64,000 bases of DNA, taken from positions 744,001-808,000 of the forward strand of contig NC_057375.1 in assembly GCF_016906535.1 (NCBI RefSeq), written 5' to 3'. The DNA is from Rhizoctonia solani (Eukaryota; Basidiomycota; Agaricomycetes; Cantharellales; Ceratobasidiaceae). Shown here piece after piece: positions 12,057-20,898 of the stretch. The notes below the pieces were generated by a model. The model ran no database searches. It was not told the origin of the DNA and was given only the letters and a program-made list of their open reading frames with translations. How positions within the stretch are numbered: the first letter of the stretch is position 1; each line of letters opens with the position of its first letter. The position numbers were made by a program, and so were the translations under genes.

Positions 12057-13232
12057 CAAACCCTCTTCTTCTGCTACCTTGACAACCTCCTTGATCGTGG
12101 CTTTCCAGCCGTTGGGGCACTGTTTGATTCCATGCCCTTTTTGTCCGCATTTGACACACAGGCCAGACGCGCGGCGACGGTCCCTTTCCTCCGGTGTGAC
12201 ATAATTGGGGTCCTCGGATAAGCGAACCCTAGTGGTGGTGGTGGAGGTGGTCGCGGTGACCGGGGACTTGGCAGGAAGCTTCTTGGGTTGGTTCTCCTTG
12301 TTCTCCCGACGAGTGTTGTCAATTTTGACCGAGGCGGCAAATATGGCCTCAAGGTCATCGTTGGGGACGTTGTCCTTGGTGGACAGGAGTTCCTTGACCT
12401 TCCAGTGAAGGCCTTGCGTGAACTGGGCAATGTATGCCTCAGTATTCCAGTCAAGTTCCGCCATGAGGTTGCGGAATTCTGTGACATACTCAGACGTGGT
12501 GGTGGTCTGAGTCAACGCGGCAATCTTCCTGGCGGCCGCTCTCTTTGCGTCTGGATCAGCAAAGGCTTCCTTGAATTTAGCCGTTAAGGCCTGAATGGTG
12601 GTTGGGGGGTTTCCCTCGCCCTTGATGATTGTCCCTATGATAGGGAGAGCCCAGTCGGCAGCCTTGTCGGTCATGTGGTAGAGGATCCACACAACCATTT
12701 GTTCTTCTTCATCGAATTGGTCTCGATGAAGCGCGACCCACAGTAGCATGCGGTCTAGCCACTGTGTTGCCTTTCTTCCCCTAGAGTCCCCCTTGTATGG
12801 GTTGGGGAGCTCCATTTTGGGCCGCTTTACGCTGGACCCTGAGTCAAATGGGGTGAGGGAGCTGAGGCTCTGTTTAGGCGTGTCGCGAGGCTCCCTTTTG
12901 GGGACTCGCCTGGGTTCTTCCTCTTCTTCTGAGTCAAAGCCCGTTCCTCTTGATGGGCGGAAGGGGGCCTTGAGTCCAGGCCTAACCGTTCCTGGAGTGT
13001 GCGTTTCTCCCCCTGTATGAGTGGGGGGAGTGACAGGCCCAACCAATGTGCTAGGCTGGGCTTGGGTTCCTTGGTCCTTGTCGCCAAGTAAGTCGGCAGT
13101 CTCCTTGCATATGGCCTTGAGCTCAGTGAGCTGTTGGCCTTGTGATCTGATTTGGTCCTGTAGGGACCCGACTGTGGCTGTGAGGGCTGTGACAGCCTCG
13201 AGGAGAGCGGCAAGGGACGGCTCCGGTTCCAT
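12045..13232 (-). CDS. Retrotransposon Gag polyprotein
   Basis: A 395-residue frame from the ATG at 13232. It has a proline- and charge-rich N-terminal third, a retrotransposon-gag capsid region in the middle (PNPYKGDSRGRKATQWLDRM and on), and one CCHC zinc knuckle near the end (CVKCGQKGHGIKQC). It packages element RNA into virus-like particles in the family. The frame is open throughout. It ends at TGA 12045-12047, five bases beyond a GGGAAAA heptamer, so a -1 slip would give Gag-Pol. About 520 bp of leader separates it from the 5' LTR. Confidence 0.9.
   Translation of the reverse strand: MEPEPSLAALLEAVTALTATVGSLQDQIRSQGQQLTELKAICKETADLLGDKDQGTQAQPSTLVGPVTPPTHTGGETHTPGTVRPGLKAPFRPSRGTGFDSEEEEEPRRVPKREPRDTPKQSLSSLTPFDSGSSVKRPKMELPNPYKGDSRGRKATQWLDRMLLWVALHRDQFDEEEQMVVWILYHMTDKAADWALPIIGTIIKGEGNPPTTIQALTAKFKEAFADPDAKRAAARKIAALTQTTTTSEYVTEFRNLMAELDWNTEAYIAQFTQGLHWKVKELLSTKDNVPNDDLEAIFAASVKIDNTRRENKENQPKKLPAKSPVTATTSTTTTRVRLSEDPNYVTPEERDRRRASGLCVKCGQKGHGIKQCPNGWKATIKEVVKVAEEEGLGKD
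12051..12057 (-). other. Putative -1 ribosomal frameshift heptamer GGGAAAA
   Basis: In gag frame the codons read TTG GGA AAA GAT TGA. The heptamer G GGA AAA fits the X XXY YYZ rule and slipping one base back enters the long pol frame. The gag stop follows at once. I did not model a downstream stimulatory structure. Confidence 0.65.
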
Positions 13233-13736
13233 CCTTGGCAAGTCTCGCGGAGTGGGAGATGTGCTGCAAGAGGGTGGTTGGGAATAGGTTGGAATGGAAC
13301 GACGGGAGGAACGGCTAGAGGGACGGGGGTATGGGTGTGGGACTCCAGAGCAAGTGGAGGGAATTGTGGAAATGGTGTGGGGGAAGGTGCCTGTGACAGG
13401 ACTTATGAGCGGTTTTTCTGTAGTATACTAACGCTAAACCCTTGCGTCTAGTACCTAGCGTTGGACTGTCCCTACAACAAATCAACAGACCTGGCAGTCG
13501 TGATATGAGCGGGTTTTCAGCAAGCGGGTATTTCAGCGGTCTAGGGTCGCTGACTACGGAGTTCCGGCGAAACTCGGGGTATGCGGGCGATCAGAGCTTG
13601 TCAGCCTTATAGCAAGTCGGTACTACGTGGGGGTGGGGAGCTTTTGATTATTATGCTCCGCAAGGTGGCCCCGATCACGGTTATTTCCCTTGTGCTAGTA
13701 CTGGGAGTCCTCTCGTTGTCGATCAAAAGCCTACAG

Positions 13737-13750
13737 CAAGTCGATTTTAC
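13737..13750 (-). other. Primer binding site, self-primer type
   Basis: Two bases inside the 5' LTR the element-sense word is GTAAAATCGACTTG. It is the exact reverse complement of CAAGTCGATTTTAC in the 3' LTR (8325-8338). In the 5' LTR (14009-14022) one CpG change leaves a G-U pair. That LTR word lies about 30 bases after the TATA box, where the transcript should start. No tRNA 3' end match was apparent. Confidence 0.7.
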
Positions 13751-13752
13751 AA

Positions 13753-14313
13753 TGTCGTACACCACGGTAATGTGGGTACTCGCTAGTGGTGGGCGCTTAA
13801 GGCCGTATCTACTACAACACTGCTTATCTAATCTACTGTATCTAAGGCTATACTACTGGTTGCGTAAGGCAACGCTCTACTATCTACTGGCAAAGGGGGC
13901 TTAGCCCAGGAGGTGTGGTGAGCGCAATAAGCGGGGTTAACTTCTGAACTACTGGGGGCCGGCTACTTAGCTGGCTGGTAATGCTCCTCCTCAATGGTAT
14001 GAGACAAGGTAAAATCAACTTGGGGTCTCCAAGCGATTCTCCTGCTGTATATATAGACAATTCTACTAACTACATGTGGTCTGTGCGTGTGTGAATGGAA
14101 GCCTACATGTGAAAAGAGAAGCGTGCTGCGGGCTGCGCAGAAGCGTGGATTTCTCCTAAGCGTCCTTGGCACGGCATCTCGGCGCGGCATCTCGGCATAG
14201 TAAGCGCCGAGATCACGTGATCAAAAAAAGTGAAGATACAGAGTTCGTAAAAAATAGTAAAAATATCAGAAAAATCAGGCAAGTCTAGTGGTATAATTTG
14301 GGGGATTGTAACA
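13753..14313 (-). repeat. 5' LTR of the retrotransposon
   Basis: 561 bp partner of 8069-8629. As the upstream LTR it supplies the promoter. The last five bases of flank (14314-14318) repeat the GTCTG found before the other LTR. Confidence 0.95.
14048..14055 (-). promoter_or_regulatory. LTR TATA box
   Basis: TATATATA in element sense, about 30 bases upstream of the self-primer word at 14022-14009, which is where transcription would be expected to begin. Confidence 0.65.
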
Positions 14314-15085
14314 GTCTGAGCTTGAGTGGCGTTTAATTGAAGAGCAAATTCCTTGCGTTCTGTCTTTGACTCTTCATCTTGGCTTTGAAGTTTGATAATT
14401 GTGAGTGGCTGGGTCTCAATCTCACGTTCAGCAGTCTTCAAACGTGAGTTGACCAATGAAAACTCCTTGGTTACAATTGCATTGCGTTGACAAACATGCA
14501 GGGTTAGGTCCTTAGAGGGTGCCCCAGCGGCAGGGGGGCCAATGCTCCCCGGTCCTTTGCTCTTTGTACTGGGGAGCGCCGCAGGCGCCAGTGCCGGCAT
14601 TGGTAATTCAGGCATGTACTAGGTATGTTACTTGGAGGGCATCTCGATAGTTTTCCGCACAATGAACTGACATAGGAGTTTGATCTAGTATCAACAAACA
14701 TCAAAAGTGGATAAAACAAGTCTAAGGTACGCACAATAATGTTTAAACACCTAAATATATGCTGATCCTGTTATAGTAGAGACTATTGTATATGTACAAT
14801 TTGAGGATTGTGTGGAAGCAAACAAAGGGTGTTGCACTTAGCTATAGGGGTAATTCAACAAAAATGTATTTACGATGCTCTATTCACCTATTGTACATGA
14901 GACACCATCCGGCCGGCAGAATCCCAATATGGCAAATATACAATCAATATAAGAGAGTAAGCGCTCAACCTCACGTGCACGGTTATTTCACGAATCGAAA
15001 ACACTCGGAATAGGAACCGTTTTGCCGTCATTTTCTATATTTTGCAAATTCGAGGAAACAACCAGAAAACGACCGGCAAACAAGA

Positions 15086-15134
15086 TGTTTTCCGTTCGTT
15101 TTCACACCATCAAAATCTGTGGCTCCACGCAGTG
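15086..15134 (-). repeat. Right terminal inverted repeat of CACTA element
   Basis: Reverse complement begins CACTGCGTGGAG and pairs with 7208-7256. CCT follows outside. Confidence 0.85.
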
Positions 15135-15989
15135 CCTGTCGTAATTAATTTGCGATGAGTTTTGGGCTTACTTTCTCAGCCAATTAGATTCAGTTTGAAA
15201 CTCATCTGGGACTACGAAATAGCCGACTATGTTTTCCAGAAACATCTATCCATTTCAAGGTACGCGGGAAATCACAAGTGGCATGTTCTGCTTTGTACCC
15301 CGAGATATGACATAAACAAGAATACATTAGGACTTTATCGATTCACGTGTATCCTTCCCTCCTCTCCATCAAGCTCTGTCCACTTGCTAGTCTACTCAAT
15401 AGCGTAATGTCTCATTACTAGATAAGAACTGTGATTAGCCCATGCCGCTTGCACAGGCTCGTCGTTAAATAAGTTCAGGAGCAATATATCACGGAAATGA
15501 AAGCCAAGTAACCTCGTCCTTGACCTGAATCTCAACCTGAATCTCGGACTAGTCCATTACACTATCTGCCGTTGGCTATGTCACGTCGTTGCATTGGCGT
15601 CCTACTTCTATGCATCGTGGTCTAGATAAGGAGCAGCTGAGATAAGTTGTGCGCCCTTTGTTTATTGGCGTAACAATGGCGGCTGATTGTTGATGCGGCC
15701 CTAGTCGGCACCTAGTATAAATGGCCAATAACAGGACTGTATTATATATAGAGAACTATCCAATATCCAATATTCCACAAGAATCATCGGCTATAAACTC
15801 CCCCAGACAATCGGGTCATTGGAGATACATAAAGACCATTCATATTCATGGTTGTTAACCTATACTGCATCTCACAACCCTCCTCGTGCGACTCGAGCCA
15901 GTACTTAGTTTAGACTTGTAGTTCCTGATAAAGCACAACTTTGCTCAGCAAACCGGTTGGTCAGAACTCATGAACACTACTGACCCAAT
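15135..15989. other. Intergenic between transposon and NLR gene
   Basis: No gene recognised. It includes the 3' flank of the NLR gene. Confidence 0.5.
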
Positions 15990-18900
15990 TCACTGCAGGC
16001 TTGAGCTCCCTACATGCTGTTCCCGACAAGTCCGAATCCTCTCGATCTGTTCGTATGCGAACTTAGTCCCGTTGTGATCTTCGCCAAACGTTTGGGAGTA
16101 GATGTCTGTGTTCATGTGCAGCTTTTCGGCGTCTTCCCAGAGCCCAAGATCGAGGTATGTGCTAGCAAGGCTGGACATGGTGGAGAGGGTATCGCGATGG
16201 TGAACACCTAGTGTATCCTCGCGCCCTTCGAAGGCTTTGATAAAGAGTGCCTGTGCATCGTGTAGTCGGGAAAGGCGTAGATAAGTGTGAGCTAGGTTGT
16301 TCATGCTGTTCAGTGTGTGGGGATGCTTGTCGCCGAGCACTTGCTTGTATGCATCTAGCACCTCGACCTGCAGCGCTCGCGCCTCCTCCAGTCGTCCGAG
16401 GTCTCGGTAAGTGAGAGCAAGGTTGTTCATGCTTCTCAGTGTGTCGGGATGCCTGTCGCCGAGCACTTGCTTCCTTGCATCTAGCACCTCGACCTGCAGC
16501 GCTCGCGCCTCCTCCAGTCGTCCGAGGTCTCGGTAAGTGAGAGCAAGGTTGTTCATGCTTCCCAGTGTGTCGGGATGCCTGTCGCCGAGCACTTGCTTCC
16601 TTGCATCTAGCACCTCGACCTGCAGCGCTCGCGCCTCCTCCAGTCGTCCGTGGTCTCCGTAAGTGAGAGCAAGGTTGCTCATGCTTGTCAGTGTGTCGGG
16701 ATGCCTGTCGCCGAGCACTTGCTTCCTTGCATCTAGCACCTCGACCTGCAGCGCTCGCGCCTCCTCCAGTCGTCCGAGGTCTCCGTAAGTGAGAGCAAGG
16801 TTGTTCATGCTTCCCAGTGTGTCGGGATGCCTGTCGCCGAGCACTTGCTTCGTTGCATCTAGCTCCTCGACCTGCAGCGCTCGCGCCTCCTCCAGTCGTC
16901 CGAGGTCTCGGTAAGTGAGAGCAAGGTTGTTCATGCTTCCCAGTGTGTCGGGATGCCTGTCGCCGAGCACTTGCTTCCTTGCATCTAGCACCTCGACCTG
17001 CAGCGCTCGCGCCTCCTCCAGTCGTCCGAGGTCTCGGTAAGTGCCCGCAAGGTTGTTCATGCTTGTCAGTGTGTCGGGATGCCTGTCGCCGAGCACTTGC
17101 TTCCTTGCATCTAGCACCTCGACCTGCAGCGCTCGCGCCTCCTCCAGTCGTCCGAGGTCTCGGTAAGTGAGAGCAAGGTTGTTCATGCTTCCCAGTGTGT
17201 CGGGATGCCTGTCGCCGAGCACTTGCTTGTATGCATCTAGCACCTCGACCTGCAGCGCTCGCGCCTCCTCCAGTCGTCCGAGGTCTCGGTAAGTGCCCGC
17301 AAGGTTGTTCATGCTTGTCAGTGTGTCGGGATGCCTGTCGCCGAGCACTTGCTTCCTTGCATCTAGCACCTCGACCTGCAGCGCTCGCGCCTCCTCCAGT
17401 CGTCCGTGGTCTCCGTAAGTGAGAGCAAGGTTGCTCATGCTTGTCAGTGTGTCGGGATGCCTGTCGCCGAGCACTTGCTTCGTTGCATCTAGCTCCTCGA
17501 CCTGCAGCGCTCGCGCCTCCTCCAGTCGTCCGAGGTCTCCGTAAGTGAGAGCAAGGTTGCTCATGCTTGTCAGTGTGTCGGGATGCCTGTCGCCGAGCAC
17601 TTGCTTCCTTGCATCTAGCACCTCGACCTGCAGCGCTCGCGCCTCCTCCAGTCGTCCGAGGTCTCGGTAAGTGAGAGCAAGGTTGTTCATGCTTCCCAGT
17701 GTGTCGGGATGCCTGTCGCCGAGCACTTGCTTCGTTGCATCTAGCACCTCGACCTGCAGCGCTCGCGCCTCCTCCAGTCGTCCGAGGTCTCGGTAAGTGA
17801 TCGCAAGGTTGTTCATGCTTTTCAGTGTGTCGGGATGCCTGTCGCCAAGCACCTGCTTACTCCTCTCACGTAGTTGCTTTTGCAGTTGCTCCGCTTTACC
17901 CCATTGCCCCCTTTCTCTATATACTTCAGCGAACGCCCTGCTATGACTTACTCCAGCTCCGTCCGTTCCACTTGATTGCAATTTGTTCACATGTAGCCCT
18001 AAACTTCGTCTGAATTCGATCGACTCCAGGCCATGATCATACGGAATAGATAGCGAAAGCAGCGCCCGAGTACACTCAGCTACCGGTCTATCTTCGGGGT
18101 GTATGACTGTGCAAGCCCAGTCCTGCACAAGTACATGCATTCGATAGGTCCCGCTCGTCTGGTCAAATCCAAGGAGTGAATGAGATGATATCTCGTTCAC
18201 CACCTGCGTGAACGCAAGCTCGTCCCAGGATCCACTTTCATTCATGAAATAACTCAGGAACCTCTCGATCAGTTCTCGTGACGCATCCTCGACCTGTGTT
18301 GTCGGAATCGTGGGTTTGCGAGATGCGAGGTTAGAGGATGCTCGTCGAAAGATGTCTAAGTCGATACCAGAGTGGTGCATATATGCCATTAGCCATAGTA
18401 ACTCTTGAGCCTTTGATCCCAGCCGTTCATAGCACATTCGCCACACTGTGTAGACAGTCTGTTCATAGCTGTCGGTTTTAACTGCCAGTGGAAGATTATT
18501 GTACGCTTCGAGAGTCTGACGTTGTTTCTGTGCTAGCAAGGCTCGGTACTTGATGAACGTCATGTGAGGTGTCTGTCCGATGAACGATCCGGCATGTACG
18601 ATGGCAAGTGCAAGGTTGCCGATATCCTGAGTCATACTTTATGAGCATCCTACGCCATGTTTTATACTATAAAGTACCTCGAGTAGCGCCTTGGCGCTTT
18701 CAGTCTCCGCAATTGATAGCTCTTGTTCTTGCTTTTGCGCCGATCTCAACAGCAATAGGAGTGCATCATCCGGGTCCATACTTAACACGTGACACTTTGA
18801 ATCAACTCCATGTGCGAGCACAGTCATACCGTACAGTCGAGTGGTGACGATGATACTACCATGACTGCCTCCAGGAAAGTAGTCGCGAAGTCGAAGGGTT

Positions 18901-20545
18901 GGATCGTCTGCGTTGTCAAATACGAGCAGCCACCGGTCATGGCGTGACTCCAGCCATCGAAGCGTATGTATATGCGTATCTCCTACTTTTCTGGTTGTCG
19001 AAACGCCTTGCAAGTTGGCTTCGATCGAGTCGCGAGTGCTGGCGTCGATGTAGATCACATCATCCCATTCTTCACGCGTTCTCTCGATCACCTTGAGTAC
19101 AAGCTGCGTCTTTCCTGCGCCACCAAGCCCATGCACTATGCACACGCTGCGCTCTACGGAGTCACGGCTAAGAACGCATGACTTGATCGACAGAATCTTT
19201 GTTTCACACCCCGTATAGTTAGCAGTCGGCGCAGGACAGGTCCCGTCTATTGTAAGTTTCGGTGCTTTTATGATCGGAACTCCTCCATCTACAGGCGTTA
19301 ACTCCCATAGTTAGATCATACGCTACAGCAAATCATATCACTCTCGTACCGATGTGCACAGTCCCCACTCTATTACCCTTTGCACGGACCGCCTTTGTCA
19401 CTTGATCGATCCTCTGATCGATTTCACTCAACCTCATGTATGCTTGTGTATGTTCTGCTACTTCGTTTAGCTGCTCCCACTTGACCATACCCACGCCCTG
19501 TGTTCCTTGGTCGACACTCAGTCGAAAGTATACGTTCTCTACCGAGCTGAAGCGCTTCGCCATCTCCTCCGCTACCCTTTCGTTGTTAGCCGCAATACTT
19601 CTCATCGCCACGAGCGCAGCCGTCGGTGGTGACCAGGGCACTCTCCATGCATTTGTGTCTTGTATTGTGTCCACATGTCCGGTACCAACACTAACGATCG
19701 ATGCCACATGTCGGTCTTTGTACAGGGTCTTCACTTCGGTCAGTACATGGCCAAGGGGATTACTGCAGCTCAGATCAGCGCCAGTGAATGACCACTTTGG
19801 TGGTCCATCGATCTCGAACGGCTTGAATAGTCCTGGGTATGCCATTGTAGCACACAGCGTCTCCCAGATTGAGCATTGCGGGCCCTGGAGAGCGCTGACA
19901 GGATAGGACCTGAAGGCGATAGGGGTGTTGCTTCTGACGGTGTGGTTTGACATGGCAAACACCAGACTGCGCCATCGTGTCAGCACGAACCCAATTTCAC
20001 GCTGGCACCTCACGTTTTGCATCCGCTGCTGACTATCGCCTCCTGCATTGGCTGGTCTGGATTACCTGTCGCCCGCTGTACAAGCTTTCTGAGCGATTCC
20101 TTGAGTGTGGTCGCCTTGAACGACTCAGACCCCATCCACTTCTTGTCGGAATACACCTCTTTTGTGAAGCTCTCGTACGACTCAATGGCTGACTTGACTG
20201 ACATGCACATCCTTCCGAGCATGCATGCCTGAATACTATATATGCGAGACAGAATCGGTTAACCACAAGCGCCCAATAGGACTGGTCCTGCTACTTACGC
20301 GCCTGTGCCACTGCCAGCAATGAGGTCGAAGTATTTGTGTGGCTCTGGTGGAGACTGAAGACCCTCGAGATGTTGTATCCTGTGCATGATCTCTTGCAGC
20401 AAGACAAGAGCTGACAGGCCTCGTACTCCGCCACCATCTAAGGTCAACATATGAGATGGTGGTGCTTGTATAGAAGTGACAGATGCACTCTCTTACCGAT
20501 ACATAGAATGTTGAGGCCCAGTTGGGCGCTATCTGAAGCAGACAT
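15990..20545 (-). CDS. NLR-type receptor: patatin, NB-ARC, TPR
   Basis: Six exons (20545-20497, 20437-20299, 20235-20014, 19966-19350, 19288-18678, 18626-15990) give 1424 residues in exact phase. Residues about 10-330 are a patatin-like domain (CIDGGGVRGLSALVLLQE; MAYPGLFKPFEIDGP). An NB-ARC/STAND ATPase follows with P-loop GLGGAGKTQL near 395, Walker B LLVFDNADD and sensor GSIIVTTR. From about 802 to 1306 stand twelve nearly identical 42-residue TPR units (KQVLGDRHPDTL...), then two divergent ones. This layout is that of fungal NLR-like proteins in self/non-self recognition: ligand binds the repeats, the NTPase oligomerises and the N-terminal domain acts. The nucleophile elbow reads GSGTG without serine and the usual DG dyad is TGAD, so lipase activity is doubtful. 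The gene stands next to a transposon cluster and is divergent from RAD1. Confidence 0.9.
16347..17858 (-). repeat. Twelve 126-bp tandem units encoding TPRs
   Basis: Twelve direct units of exactly 126 bp, each one TPR. Differences between units change only seven of the 42 residues (positions 13, 16, 20, 23, 25, 38 and 42 counted from KQVLG). Units 3-4 and 9-10 and the pairs 5-6 and 7 show the same residue combinations, as if blocks were copied. The near-identity implies recent expansion or continuing homogenisation. Unit number may be misassembled. Confidence 0.95.
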
Positions 20546-20898
20546 GAGTATTGTGCCAAAACTATGGCGTTAGGACTGTATGTGGATGCAAACAAAAATG
20601 GACGACTGCAAGACGGCCCAAGCACACCCCAAGACCACAAGGCTCGCGTGCAGCTGTTTGGTGTTATTTGGCGCGCGGTGGGACTACAGTATGTCATCTG
20701 ACGTCGGCATCACAAGGCAAGTAGACTTTGTAATCGGCCATCACCAGTATAAGTTAGCCAAAGCAATAATCTCGTACCCTCATTTTATGCTGTTGAGACC
20801 CAACTTTTCAACCCTCTTACAGGCCGCTGAGATTCACAACTGACTGTTGCCTCGCCCGCAGTTCAGCATCTTCGGGCCTCGGCTGGTTCGACACCACC
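20546..20898. promoter_or_regulatory. Divergent intergenic promoter, NLR and RAD1
   Basis: 353 bp between the two start codons, which point away from each other. It must hold both promoters. No TATA box is obvious. The RAD1 ATG has a good context (CACCACCATGG). Confidence 0.6.

Larger units (their letters stand above)
8069..14313 (-). mobile_element. Ty3/Gypsy LTR retrotransposon (chromovirus)
   Basis: A 6245-bp element bounded by two 561-bp direct repeats that begin TG and end CA (on +: TGTCGTAC...TTGTAACA). The pentamer GTCTG flanks both sides (8064-8068 and 14314-14318), a clean target-site duplication. Coding is on the minus strand: gag, then protease, reverse transcriptase, RNase H, integrase and a C-terminal chromodomain, the order of chromoviruses. 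The LTRs differ at five sites only. Pol carries an in-frame stop and two apparent catalytic Asp-to-Asn changes, so this copy should not move on its own. It is nested in the CACTA-type element and is therefore younger than it. Confidence 0.95.
7933..14615 (-). pseudogene. Coiled-coil protein gene split by the retrotransposon
   Basis: One frame runs from an ATG at 14615 down to 14319 (start MPELPMPALAPAAL, then an acidic/basic helical stretch with QRNAIVTKEF and KTERKEFALQLNATQA). After removing the LTR element and one GTCTG copy it continues without a break from 8063 to about 7933 (SLLSTYLKLQGVPTSN, GNVKALSVEDS), where a GTAAAT donor follows. The join is in frame, so the retroelement inserted into a once open gene. 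It lies inside the CACTA-type element and may be a captured host gene or an element-encoded accessory protein. The long helix with E/K/Q heptads suggests a coiled coil. No function known. Confidence 0.6.
7208..15134. mobile_element. CACTA-type DNA transposon carrying a nested LTR element
   Basis: The two ends are imperfect inverted repeats. The left end begins CACTGCGTGGAG at 7208 and the right end closes with CTCCACGCAGTG at 15134. Both then continue through a matching CAGATTTTGATGGTGTG block. The trinucleotide CCT stands directly outside both ends (7205-7207 and 15135-15137), as expected for the 3-bp duplication of the EnSpm/CACTA superfamily. Subtracting the inner retrotransposon and one copy of its duplication leaves an original element of about 1.68 kb, too short for a full transposase, so it is a deleted or non-autonomous copy. 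Its body holds a zinc-finger-like fragment on + and a coiled-coil frame on -. Confidence 0.82.

Noticed and set aside
11054..13287. Several + strand frames of 60-160 codons over gag and pol
   Set aside because: They are shadows of well-supported minus-strand gag and pol domains.
8279..14190. Identical 75-codon minus-strand frame in both LTRs (8279-8506 and 13963-14190)
   Set aside because: It is the same LTR sequence twice. It overlaps the TATA and transcript-start region and has no family features.
16943..17422. Repeated open frames on the + strand (MCRDACRRALASLHLAPRP...)
   Set aside because: They are the antisense of the TPR units and repeat only because the units do.
19436..19906. 156-codon + strand frame
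   Set aside because: It is the antisense of the patatin-domain exon of the NLR.
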